A stretch of 43,538 nt of DNA from Planctomycetota bacterium (GTDB taxonomy: Bacteria > Planctomycetota > Planctomycetia > Gemmatales > Gemmataceae). Numbering within the stretch: position 1 is the stretch's first letter; each line of letters begins with the position of its first letter. Where the stretch lies: the NCBI GenBank assembly GCA_021325115.1, contig JAJPHU010000060.1, positions 1-43,538 on the forward strand, in the 5' to 3' direction. Shown piece by piece: positions 19,201 to 27,200 of this stretch. Made by a program: the position numbers and the translations under genes. The notes under the pieces were generated by a model. It saw only the letters and a program-made list of their open reading frames with translations. It had not been told where the DNA came from and searched no databases.

Positions 19201-19422
19201 AGCGAGCCGACGTGTTGGATTGTCGAAGCGGCCATTCCGCTGGTGGCGCTGACCAGCGACGGCATTACCCCCGGCCGCGCCTGGGCTTGCAACGTGGTGC
19301 GTGTGCTGCCCGGCCGCGGCGTGCAAGCCTGGTCGCTGCCCGCCGAGACGCCGGAAGAATCGCTGCGCCCCGAAGGCATGGGCCTGTTGATCTTCACTCA
19401 GGAGCAAAAGCAAAAGAACTAA
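16246..19422 (+). CDS. Secreted YCF48-like propeller protein with PIG-L-like region and CBM9-like C-terminus
   Basis: I chose ATG 16246 (AGGCGAGGA just upstream); the product then begins with a signal peptide ending VHGAA, 1058 residues in all. Residues about 30-345 are BNR/YCF48-type propeller blades with repeated GWAVG and TDSGRTW/SDGGKTW motifs. Residues about 345-530 look like a degenerate PIG-L (LmbE) deacetylase fold: VLFLHARAGG stands where the family has a His-Pro-Asp-Asp motif, and WQPAVLITDN and LGLSPWQAAKVY match later family landmarks. A helical region follows. From about 860 to 1055 there is a CBM9/DOMON-like beta domain (DNRPLLDGNLTDACW). The catalytic Asp pair appears lost, so a binding role is likely. 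Confidence 0.8.
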   Translation: MRSLRTLSLSLIVLAAVLYPSVHGAADLRNFEDAALHAVQFWDNREGWAVGEEGVIWHTIDGGKHWERQSSGVRASLRSLHFLDPYTGWVVGREELPGGGSTGVVLFTKDGGLKWQRLMLNMLPGLHRVRFVDEKAGYKIGYLVGDGSDAHPSGVFMTTDSGRTWQPVPGARSSSWLAAAFTDNGEGALAGTWNRLATVRKDRVFQVNMDTLGGRSLRDVQLRGDDGLAVGQGGLILRSERTRGSTWKYVNLNVTENVRRAWDFHAVHGVGNHYWVVGRPGSVALHSADRGQNWQVVRTGQPLPLDGIFFTDEQHGWAVGELGTILATSDGGKTWHVQHRGGQRAAVLFLHARAGGIPLDTVAQLGGQEGYLCAALRVTASDLATAALDRSSEAARFAAAVRQAGGAAGEMLWAFPVSSHLLRVPHSELLRAWNAMQEDQAAEHLLRQLVLTIRMWQPAVLITDNSEEKPNGFGCDALLAEAVRAAFEKAGDAKTFPEQLQGLGLSPWQAAKVYSVCDTQPAQVQLDLTALASRLQATPREFAAASAALLAGSAVPLPDRRHFRLLAAHLKDAAHHRELMQGIDLPAGGLARRPFGDAGEMPEELVKAIRQCSTLRALSETPAGALNDPNRLLSNIGPMLKDMPDDMAASTAFAVANRYVRMGQWSLAREVFLLLIERYPVHPLAMESYRWLIRHNSSSEARHRHELGQFLVVESEQHGVPLKKNSTLGKPGDPDAAIPGIKMPAWKPGMARPPDLPDLLTTERDKQMFLFATKEQVRQWYQSSLDLESRLAGFGPLLTGDPSLQFCLQAARRNLGDFQTPQKWYSHFVSRQPDGPWRSAALAELWLANRSGAPPKPVLTCRYVDNRPLLDGNLTDACWQSKPSKLQNAAGDTMKECSTEVHFAYDHEFLYLSLKCAHPAYCYVPPVKPRSRDADLRGHDRVSILLDLDRDYCTCYHLQIDQRGCVCEDCWGDKSWDPRWFVAVQSEPTCWIVEAAIPLVALTSDGITPGRAWACNVVRVLPGRGVQAWSLPAETPEESLRPEGMGLLIFTQEQKQKN

Positions 19423-19429
19423 CCGCAGG

Positions 19430-19678
19430 GTCACAGAGAACTCAGAGAAAGATAAAAATAAAGAGATATTTATAAAAACTTATTTGAAAGATCTTCCAAG
19501 TGCCAAGGATGTCAAGAAAAAACAAGAGAAAAAAGAGAGGAGCTGATCTCGTGGGCTTTCGGCTTTTTAGTTTTTCCTCTTTCTGTTCTTGGCGTTCTTG
19601 GCGCTTTGGTAATACTTCAATAGAGGCCTTAAATGTGTTTCTGTCTTTTTTTGTTTCTTTCTCTGTGTTCTCGGTGAC
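19430..19678. repeat. Nested long inverted repeats (CAGAGAAC and CGCCAAGA units)
   Basis: The outer arms 19430-19452 and 19656-19678 match at 21 of 23 positions and are built of CAGAGAA-like units. The inner arms, around 19496-19518 and 19586-19609, carry CCAAG..CCAAG-like units and pair imperfectly. Between them is AT-rich sequence without coding signs. The element fills the 278 bp space between two convergent genes and could terminate both. Confidence 0.85.
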
Positions 19679-19700
19679 TCTGTGATTCGTCCTTGGAGCC

Positions 19701-20288
19701 TTACGCCGCCTGCCGGGTTGCGGCTTTGCTGTCCACGGTCTTGACTTCGGGAGCGCGAGCGTGCGAGCGATGCATGTGGAAATTTTCCTTGTACGCCCGC
19801 ACCAACTCCGGATGACCCTTGATGACCAGCAAGTTCTCGGCATTCTCGTTCTCAGCCTGTTGGGTGAAATTGAAACTGCCGGTTAGCAGCGTGCGATTGT
19901 CGATGACCATGACCTTGTTGTGTGCAATGGCGTGGTGGGGATCGATTACTGGCGTTAGCCCTTGCTCCAAAAAGAAATGCATGTCGGTGTAGATTTCGTG
20001 TTCGTTGCTGTGATCGAGGACGATATCGATGTGGACGCCGCGCAGCTTGGCATCAACCAGAGCTTGGGCAATCGACTTGGATGTGAACGAATAAGCCAGT
20101 ACGAGGATCTCGTGGCGAGCATGCTGGATTTCACGGATAATGGCATCGGTGCAGCCGCCCTTGGGGGAAAAATACGCCTCTACCGATGGTGGCGTGAACC
20201 AGGCGTGATAGGCAGTGCGGAGCAGATAGAGCAGCGTCAGCGCTCCGGTGAATCCTGTAGCAATCAACAGCCATTCCATGGCGTCCAT
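19701..20288 (-). CDS. Membrane-anchored phospholipase D-fold (Nuc-like) protein
   Basis: ATG 20288 has a perfect AGGAGG 6 nt upstream, giving 195 residues. An N-terminal membrane segment (residues 5-25) is followed by a single PLD domain: EAYFSPKGGCTDAI, then VLAYSFTSKSIAQALVDA, and one complete HKD motif with H123, K125, D130 and G137-S138-x-N140 (HNKVMVIDNRTLLTGSFNF). Single-HKD proteins such as Nuc work as dimers and cut phosphodiester bonds, in DNA or phospholipid. The product probably sits on a membrane with the catalytic domain outside the cytoplasm; the substrate cannot be told. It lies 260 bp downstream of fusA on the same strand but is unrelated to translation. Confidence 0.9.
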   Translation of the reverse strand: MDAMEWLLIATGFTGALTLLYLLRTAYHAWFTPPSVEAYFSPKGGCTDAIIREIQHARHEILVLAYSFTSKSIAQALVDAKLRGVHIDIVLDHSNEHEIYTDMHFFLEQGLTPVIDPHHAIAHNKVMVIDNRTLLTGSFNFTQQAENENAENLLVIKGHPELVRAYKENFHMHRSHARAPEVKTVDSKAATRQAA

Positions 20289-20548
20289 ATACGGCCTCCT
20301 GAAATCGATGTTCGCGCTGCCGCAAAATACCATGACGGGGCGATTTTGTCAGCCCGAAATGGCTATTTCGCCGCGACGCCGGCGGTATATGCTCTCAAAT
20401 GACTACATCTACCTGCGGAACCAAAGCCATGACTCTGGCCGCCCAGGCCGAAAGAGTAACCGTTCCCAATCCCGGAAGCCAGGGCTCCACAGCGTAAGAG
20501 CTACCGGACCAGACCGTAGGGACCGCCTGTTAGAAAGCTACGAGAAGC

Positions 20549-22651
20549 TCAGTAGTTCTCCTCCGGATGCAGCAATGCCCGCAATACTTCCTCTGGCGCG
20601 GGCCGGTACTTGTACGGCTCCATGGAGGATGATGCGCGGCCCTGGCTCAGACTGCGCACTTTATCGGCGTAGTCGAACATCTTCGACAACGGCACGATGG
20701 TTTCCAGTGTGCAGAGGCCATCGCGGTTTTCCAGCTTGTTGATCTCGGCCCGTCGGGCGTTGAGATCCGATGTCACCGGGCCGAGGAATTCTTCAGGCAC
20801 GATCACTTCCAGCTTCATCCACGGCTCCAGCAGCACGATGTTATCGCGCATCGCCTTGTGGACTGCATCGGCGCCGGCAGCCTGGAAGGCCGTGTCGTTG
20901 GACAATTGTTCGTCCATCTCGCCATCGAGAATCACCGCCTTGACGTTCATAACGGGAAAACCTAACTCGCCGGAATCGAAAGCACTGCGGATACCTTGCT
21001 CGGCGGCGGCCACGAACAACGGCGGCAACTTGTCCGATGGCAGACGTGATTCTACCACAATCGACTCCTCGCCCCTGTACGGCTCGAAGGCCACCTGCAG
21101 CTTGGCGAATAAACCGCCCTGGCCGGCGTGCTTGATGCATTCGCCCGTCACCGTGACGGCGCTGCGGATCGTCTCGCGGTAGCTGACGCGCGGCTGGCCG
21201 ACGCGCACTTTTAGACGAAAATCGCGCTCCATACGGTGTTGCTTGATCTCCAGGTGCAACATGCCCATGCCGCTCATTAACGTTTGTCCGGTGTCCTTGT
21301 CTATGTTCCAGGTGAAGGTCGGATCTTCTTTGCGCAAGATGTTGAGGACAGAGATGAGCTTGTCCTTGTCGGCCGATGATTCCGGTTCGATGGAACGGCT
21401 GACAACTGCCTCGGCGAACTGGATGCGTTCCAACAAAATGGGATGCTGGAGGTCACACAACGTATCGCCGGTGATCGACTCTCTCATGCCGATGACGGCT
21501 ACGATGTCGCCGGCCACGGCCTCGGAGACTTCCGTGCGCTGGCGGGGGTCAGCCTCGGTGTGATAGAGCTTGCTGACCATCTCCTTACAATCGCGGCCAG
21601 GATTGTAAGGTCGGCTGTTGGCCTTCAGGATGCCGGAGTAGACGCGCACAAAGTACAGCTCCCCCTTGACATCGGCAACGATTTTGAAGACCAGGCCGCA
21701 GAACGGCTCTTTGGGATCGGGTTTACGGATCTCTACTTTGTCTTTTTTCTTGGGATGAATGCCGCGGATCGGCGGGCGGTCAAGCGGACTGGGTAGATAC
21801 CAGGTCACAGCGTCCAAAAGAGGTTGAATGCCGATATGTTCACGTCCCGATCCACAAAGCACCGGCTGAATCAGTCCCTTGAGCGTCTGCTCACGTAGCA
21901 CGGCCCGGATGGTGTCGGCGGGAATGTCCTTGCCTTCGAGATAGGCACTGGTCAACTGATCGCCCTCGTCGTGCTGCGTCAGTTGGTCGAAGAGTTTCTC
22001 CCGCCATTTCTGGGCCTTGGCTCGTAGTTTGTCGGGGATCGACTCGGCACGGAACGTCTTGCCCTGGTCAGCGGGATCGAAAGAGAGGGCTTGCATCTCC
22101 AACAGATCGATAATGCCCGAAAAAGGAGTGGCACTATCCTTGATGGAGCCGGAGCCGATGGGGATGTTGATGGCGACGGGGTTGCCGGCCAGTCGACGGC
22201 GGATGGCTTCCAGGACGTTCTCGAAATTGGCACCGACCACATCCATTTTGTTGATGAAGGCCAGCCGCGGCACTCCGTACTTATCGGCCTGTCGCCATAC
22301 GGTCTCTGACTGCGCCTCCACACCTTTCTGAGCATCAAAGACGACGATAGCGCCGTCCAGCACACGCAGACTGCGTTCGACCTCGGCAGTGAAATCGACG
22401 TGGCCAGGCGTGTCGATAAGGTTGATGGTGCAGTCGCGCCACGGGAAGGGAATGCAAGCGCTGTAGATGGTGATGCCGCGCTGCTGTTCTTCAAGATCGT
22501 AATCGGTTTCGGTGGTGCCGGCATCGACCGTTCCCAAGCGATGCTTGGCGCCACTGTAGTAGAGCAGGTGCTCGGTGGTCGTGGTTTTGCCTGCATCAAT
22601 ATGGGCAATGATGCCCAGGTTGCGGAACTTGCTCAGGTCTATCTTACTCAT
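20549..22651 (-). CDS. fusA: Elongation factor G
   Basis: The 700-residue product starts at an ATG with GGGGGTGAT upstream. The GTPase motifs are intact: AHIDAGKTTTTE (G1), RGITI (G2), DTPGH (G3) and NKMD (G4). Domains II-V follow, with domain IV near VRVGQPRVSYRETI. EF-G catalyses GTP-driven translocation of tRNA and mRNA on the ribosome, and also helps recycling. Sequence details such as TETDYDLEEQQRGITIYSA and the end GRASSSMEPYKYRPAP differ from the classical EF-G I and suggest the spdEFG group known from spirochaetes, planctomycetes and delta-proteobacteria; this is inference. The gene is in the str-operon place after rpsL and rpsG. Confidence 0.96.
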   Translation of the reverse strand: MSKIDLSKFRNLGIIAHIDAGKTTTTEHLLYYSGAKHRLGTVDAGTTETDYDLEEQQRGITIYSACIPFPWRDCTINLIDTPGHVDFTAEVERSLRVLDGAIVVFDAQKGVEAQSETVWRQADKYGVPRLAFINKMDVVGANFENVLEAIRRRLAGNPVAINIPIGSGSIKDSATPFSGIIDLLEMQALSFDPADQGKTFRAESIPDKLRAKAQKWREKLFDQLTQHDEGDQLTSAYLEGKDIPADTIRAVLREQTLKGLIQPVLCGSGREHIGIQPLLDAVTWYLPSPLDRPPIRGIHPKKKDKVEIRKPDPKEPFCGLVFKIVADVKGELYFVRVYSGILKANSRPYNPGRDCKEMVSKLYHTEADPRQRTEVSEAVAGDIVAVIGMRESITGDTLCDLQHPILLERIQFAEAVVSRSIEPESSADKDKLISVLNILRKEDPTFTWNIDKDTGQTLMSGMGMLHLEIKQHRMERDFRLKVRVGQPRVSYRETIRSAVTVTGECIKHAGQGGLFAKLQVAFEPYRGEESIVVESRLPSDKLPPLFVAAAEQGIRSAFDSGELGFPVMNVKAVILDGEMDEQLSNDTAFQAAGADAVHKAMRDNIVLLEPWMKLEVIVPEEFLGPVTSDLNARRAEINKLENRDGLCTLETIVPLSKMFDYADKVRSLSQGRASSSMEPYKYRPAPEEVLRALLHPEENY

Positions 22652-22670
22652 ATGGCATCACCCCCAAACA

Positions 22671-22830
22671 ATTTAACCGCCAAGACGCCAAAAACGCCAA
22701 GAGAAGAAAAGCGCGAACGAAAAAGAAAGAAAAGAACCATGACCGGAACGCCGCACATGCTTCTCTTCGTTCTTCGTTCTTCGCTCTCTCTTTTCTTCTC
22801 TTGGCGTTCTTGGCGTCTTGGCGGTTAAAT
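22671..22830. repeat. 160 bp hairpin element with 41 bp near-perfect arms
   Basis: The arms 22671-22711 and 22790-22830 match at 40 of 41 positions. Their outer ends read ATTTAACCGCC / GGCGGTTAAAT, followed by CAAGACGC and CGCCAAGA-type units. The 78 nt middle (purine-rich then pyrimidine-rich) can pair further. It fills nearly the whole rpsG-fusA spacer and ends about 20 bp before the fusA start, so a co-transcript would carry this structure between the two cistrons. It has the CGCCAAGA units also seen at 19496-19609. Confidence 0.95.
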
Positions 22831-22834
22831 TATT

Positions 22835-23311
22835 TTACCAGGCGAAGTGGGCGAAGGCTTTGTTCGATTCGGCCATTTTGATAGTGTTTTCGCGTTTGGT
22901 CATGGCTTCGCCCTCCTTGCGGTAGGCCGCCATCAACTCGTCGGCCAGACGCAGATACATCGGCCGGCCCGTCTTGTGACGCGCCGCTTCGATGATCCAG
23001 CGGATGGCCAAGCTCTGCTGCCGCTTCTTGTTCACCTGCATCGGCACCTGATAGGTAGCACCGCCGACGCGCTTGGAACGCACCTCAACAGTCGGCTTGA
23101 CGTGCTCGACCGCTTGCGTGAACACTTCCATCGGATCGGCGTCGGGCATGCGTTTCCTGATCTGTTCCAGGGCGCCGTCAAAGATGCGCGTGGCCGTGGC
23201 TTTTTTGCCCTGCCACATGATGCAGTTGATGAACTTGACGGCCAGTTCTGTCCGGCCACTCAGACGCGCATTTTGCTCCAGGGTCTCTTTACTGGCGGTT
23301 CGCTTTCCCAT
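22835..23311 (-). CDS. rpsG: 30S ribosomal protein S7
   Basis: The 158-residue product is full length for the family. Visible landmarks are the basic N-terminus, KFINCIMWQGKKATATRIFD, the conserved VGGATYQVPMQV loop, and RWIIEAARHKTGRPMYLRLA. S7 nucleates assembly of the 30S head by binding the 3' major domain of 16S rRNA and contacts tRNA in the E site. In E. coli S7 it also represses str mRNA translation; the presence of a small Cys-rich gene between rpsL and rpsG here means that the E. coli intercistronic S7 site is not conserved in position. Confidence 0.98.
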   Translation of the reverse strand: MGKRTASKETLEQNARLSGRTELAVKFINCIMWQGKKATATRIFDGALEQIRKRMPDADPMEVFTQAVEHVKPTVEVRSKRVGGATYQVPMQVNKKRQQSLAIRWIIEAARHKTGRPMYLRLADELMAAYRKEGEAMTKRENTIKMAESNKAFAHFAW

Positions 23312-23389
23312 AGTTGGTTCTCAATCTTTCCTTACCAGCTCGCCGTGCCCACCAAGGGATGTCCTTTACAGGGATGGCGGACTGGTATC

Positions 23390-23632
23390 CTAATTCAACG
23401 ACGGCTGCGGCAGCGGCCGATAACACACGCAAGGCCGTACCGACCGCACTGTGCCGCTGGCCTCGAACGACAATTGATTGATGGTGCCGCAGGTCGGACA
23501 CGGCACCTTGACGTCAGGCAAGTCCTGGTCCCTTAATTTTTCTCCTCGGCATTGCACTGTGACCGTGACACATTCTTCGCACCCACAACACACGAAACCG
23601 AGCGTCAATTTCAATTCCATCATCACGTCCAT
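23390..23632 (-). CDS. Small Cys-rich putative zinc-ribbon protein within the str operon
   Basis: The 80-residue product follows AGAGGAG; ATG at 23632 is chosen, with an ATG pair 9 nt downstream as alternative. Nine Cys are present: C15, C16, C18, C21, C28, C45, C48, C68, C70. The groups CCGCEEC and CPTCG resemble zinc knuckles and could form one zinc ribbon. The middle VPCPTCGTINQLSFE and the tail GTVRSVRP are conserved-looking, and the C-terminus is Pro-rich. I do not recognise a named family. The gene sits between rpsL (90 bp upstream) and rpsG (78 bp downstream), same strand, so it is probably co-transcribed and might bind nucleic acid or a ribosome-related partner. Confidence 0.7.
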   Translation of the reverse strand: MDVMMELKLTLGFVCCGCEECVTVTVQCRGEKLRDQDLPDVKVPCPTCGTINQLSFEASGTVRSVRPCVCYRPLPQPSLN

Positions 23633-23722
23633 CCACTCCTCTTTGAGACGGACTGGTTAGCGACACCTTGCCGAAACGCCGCGGGCAACGACGCTTCCTA
23701 TAAGCGCCGTTAACCGGCCAGA

Positions 23723-24097
23723 TCATTTGCCTTCACGCTTGGCGCCGTACTTGGAGCGGGCCTGTTTGCGATCGGCCACACCTTGGGCGTCGAGAACGCC
23801 GCGAATGATGTGGTAGCGGACACCAGGCAGGTCGCGGACGCGGCCGCCGCGCACCAGCACGATGGAGTGCTCTTGCAGGTTGTGTCCCTCGCCTGGAATG
23901 TACGCTGTCACTTCGACGCCGTTGGACAGACGAACACGCGCCACTTTGCGTAGCGCCGAGTTGGGCTTTTTGGGCGTCATGATCTTGACTTGCAAGCACA
24001 CGCCCTTCTTCTGCGGACAGCCGTGCAACGCTGGATGTTTGGGCCGACGATACTGCGTCACACGCGGCTTGCGAACTAACTGGTTGATGGTCGGCAT
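23723..24097 (-). CDS. rpsL: 30S ribosomal protein S12
   Basis: The 124-residue product is normal length and carries the decoding-site motifs [18 protein letters not shown] and [19 protein letters not shown]12 lines the decoding centre of the 30S subunit and controls accuracy. The residue matching E. coli Lys87 is Arg88 here ([11 protein letters not shown]; codon CGC at 23836-23834); in several bacteria Lys-to-Arg at this site confers streptomycin resistance. The Lys at the other common site (PKKPNS) is kept, as is Asp89, the RimO methylthiolation site. The gene heads the str part of the cluster, 147 bp after rpoC. Confidence 0.98.
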   Translation of the reverse strand: MPTINQLVRKPRVTQYRRPKHPALHGCPQKKGVCLQVKIMTPKKPNSALRKVARVRLSNGVEVTAYIPGEGHNLQEHSIVLVRGGRVRDLPGVRYHIIRGVLDAQGVADRKQARSKYGAKREGK

Positions 24098-24172
24098 ATC
24101 GATCTCTTCTTGGATGAAGGAGTCTCAAAAAGATTACCGTAGTGGCCGGCAAGGCAATGGTCAAGATGGAAT

Positions 24173-24239
24173 CGGCGAGCGGAGTCGTGTTAATACCGCG
24201 AGCGCAGTGCTCGGGATACTAACACGACTCCGCTCGCCG
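24173..24239. repeat. Perfect 20 bp inverted repeat between rpoC and rpsL
   Basis: The arms 24173-24192 and 24220-24239 are perfectly complementary over 20 bp and share the outer GGCGAGCGG. The inner part has a weaker GAGC/GCTC stem. In place of the GGGG/CCCC seen in sister elements, both arms carry matching changes (GGAGTCG / CGACTCC), so pairing is kept. It starts 6 bp after the rpoC stop and lacks a T-run. Confidence 0.95.
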
Positions 24240-24244
24240 GGGGG

Positions 24245-27200
24245 TTACTCCGTAGCCCCGACGATTTCCGCCTGATCGGCGGCCTCCTCGGCAGCTTCTT
24301 CGCCAAGGGCGGTTCGCAACGCCGGGGCAGTCAGGCGCACTTCGGCCTCCTGATGCGTGCGGAAGCCTGTGCCGGCTGGGACCAGGTGGCCGAGGATGAC
24401 GTTCTCCTTCAAGCCGACCAGATAATCGACCTTGCCGGCCAAGGCCGCCTCGGTCAGCACCTTGGTCGTCTCCTGGAAGGACGCCGCTGAGATGAAGCTG
24501 TCCGACTGTACCGCCGCCTTGGTAATGCCCAACAATTGCGTACTGCATGTCGCTGGCATCGGTGTTGTGTAGGTCGGCAGCTCCTTGCCTTCCGCCTCCA
24601 AACGCGCTCGTTCTTCCTCGAACGCTTCCTTGCTGACGATCTTGCCGGCCACGAACTTGGAGTCGCCCGGATCCTTGATCTTGACGCACTCCTTCAGGCG
24701 ATCATTGACAGCGCGGAAGGCGAACTTATCGATGATCGAGCCAGGCAAGAGTCCCGTATCGCCCATCGTTTCCACCTTCACCTTGCGCAGCATTTGAGCC
24801 ACGATGATTTCGATATGTTTGTCGTCGATGTCCACGCGCTGACTGCGATAGACCGACTGCACTTCCGTGACCAGGTAGCGCTGCAATTCCTCGATGCCAG
24901 AGATCTTGAGGATCTCGTGCGGCACCAGCGGGCCGAACACCAGGCGTTGGCCCTCCTTGACACGGTCGCCGGTGTGGACGGCCAGGTGTTTGCCGGGCGG
25001 CACCTGATGCTCGCGCTCTTCGCCGACCGGCTTGCCGTTTTCATCGACCGGCTGAATGTAGATGAGCCGTTTGCCGCGTTTCTTCTCGCCCAGACGGACG
25101 ATGCCGGCCACCTCGGCCATCTTGGCCGGATCACGCGGCGTGCGTGCCTCGAAGATTTCCGTGACGCGCGGCAAGCCGCCGGTGATGTCCTGTGTGCCGG
25201 ACACCTCGCGCGGCGTCTTGGCCAATAGCGTGCCCGCCGACACTTTCATACCTTCGCGCACTTCCAGATACGCTTTCTCCGGCATGTAGTACGTGGCCAG
25301 GATCTGGCCGCGCTCGTCCTCGATGATGACCTGCGGGTGCAGGTCACCTTTGTGCTCCAGGATCACCCAGCGCTCGGCGCCAGTGACTTCATCGCGCTCC
25401 TTTTTCAGTGTCTGGTCCTCAACGATTTCATCGAAACGGACGCGGCCAGAGAACTCGGCGACGATCGGCGTGATGTGCGGGTCCCACTTGCACAACACTT
25501 GCCGCTCTTGTACTGTCTGGCCGTTCTCGACCAGGAGCACAGCCCCATTGGGGACGGCGTAGCTTTCCAGCACCTTCTCGTCCTTGGCGCCGGCGGTCTT
25601 CGGTTCGACGATCTTGATCTCGCCATTACGGCACAGGGCGATGCGTTCCCCTTTGTCGTTGAGGACATCGGTGATGCGCTCATAGCGGATAATGCCAGCC
25701 CTCTTGGCTTTGGCTTCCGACTCGCCCATCTCACGCTTGACGACACCGCCGATGTGGAAGGTGCGCATGGTCAGCTGCGTGCCCGGCTCGCCGATGGACT
25801 GAGCGGCGATGATGCCCACGGCCATGCCTTCCTCGACCAGCGCCCCGGTGGCCAGGTCCATGCCGTAGCACAGCCGGCACACACCCAGAGGCGCCTGGCA
25901 AGTCATCGGCGAACGCACGATGATCTTGTCGATGCCCATCGACTCGATTTTGCGCGCCGCTTCCCAGGAGATCATCTCATTTTCATCGACGATCATCTGA
26001 CCGGACACCGGATCCTTGATGGGATTGCGGCTGACACGGCCGCGGATCGTCTCGGACAACGGCCGCTCGATCTGCTCGCCCTTGTAAACCACGCCCTTGC
26101 TGACGCCCTGGGTAGTACCGCAATCATGCATGGTGACGACGACGTTCTGGGCCACGTCGGCCAGCTTGCGCGTCAGGTAACCCGAATCGGCCGTCTTCAG
26201 CGCGGTATCGGCCAAGCCCTTGCGGGCGCCGTGCGTCGAGCTGAAATATTCCAGTACACTGAGACCCTCACGGAAGTTGGCCTTAATGGGCGTCTCGATG
26301 ATGGTGCCGTTAGGCTTAGCCATCAGGCCGCGCATGCCAGCCAATTGGCGAATCTGCTCGGTGCCGCCGCGCGCGCCGGAGTTAGCCATCAAGTAGATCG
26401 GATTCAGGTACGGTCGTACCTGGCCGGTCTCGTCCTTGCGGCGATCGTTGCGCAGATCCTCCATCATCTGATCGGTGATCTGATCACGGGCATGAGTCCA
26501 CAGATCGATGACGTTGTTGTAGCGTTCGACCTCAGTGATGTTGCCGCGATCATACTGCTTGCGGAAGTAATCGACTTTCTTTTCGGTTTCGGCCAGCACT
26601 TTTTCCTTGTTGGCCGGCGTTTTCAAGTCGTCCGTGGCGAATGACAGGCCAGAGCGCGTCGATTCACGGAAGCCCAGGTCCTTCATGCGGTCGAGCAGAT
26701 CGATGGTCTCGCGGCGGCCGAGCAGCTGATAGCAGTCGGCGATGATGCGCGCCAGGTGCTTGCTCGATAGCGACAGGTCGTAAAACGCCATTTTCGGATT
26801 GAGAATGTCGTTGAACAAGACTCGGCCAACCGTGGTGAAGACCAGGCCGCTCGACTTGCGCGGCACTTCATCAACGCGTGTCTGGCCTTTTTCCACCTTG
26901 ATCTCGCTGATGACCTTCTTGTCAATGGGCAAGCGGACGTAGATGCGCGCGTGAACGCCGAGCTTTTTCTGGGAATAAGCGGCGAAGACTTCCTGGACGC
27001 TGGCGAAGGTCTTGCCCTCGCCGGCTTCGCCGGATTCACCCAACTCACCGCGCGTCGCCGTCAGGTAGTAGCAGCCCATGACGATGTCTTGCGACGGGCT
27101 GATGATCGGCTGTCCGTTGGCCGGACTGAAGATGTTGTTGGTAGACATCATCAGGATAGTCGCTTCTACCTGCGCCTCGATGGAGAGCGGCAGATGTACA

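Noticed and set aside
20399-20497. 32-codon + strand frame in the spacer between the PLD gene and fusA
   Set aside because: It begins at ATG after TATATG-like sequence but has no ribosome site and no known relatives in memory; the 260 bp spacer shows nothing else. I also considered SRP RNA and tmRNA and saw neither signature.
25337-26644. 435-codon open frame on the + strand opposite rpoC
   Set aside because: It is the complement of a certain rpoC with no stop by base composition; the translation is Asp/Ala/His-rich without family motifs.
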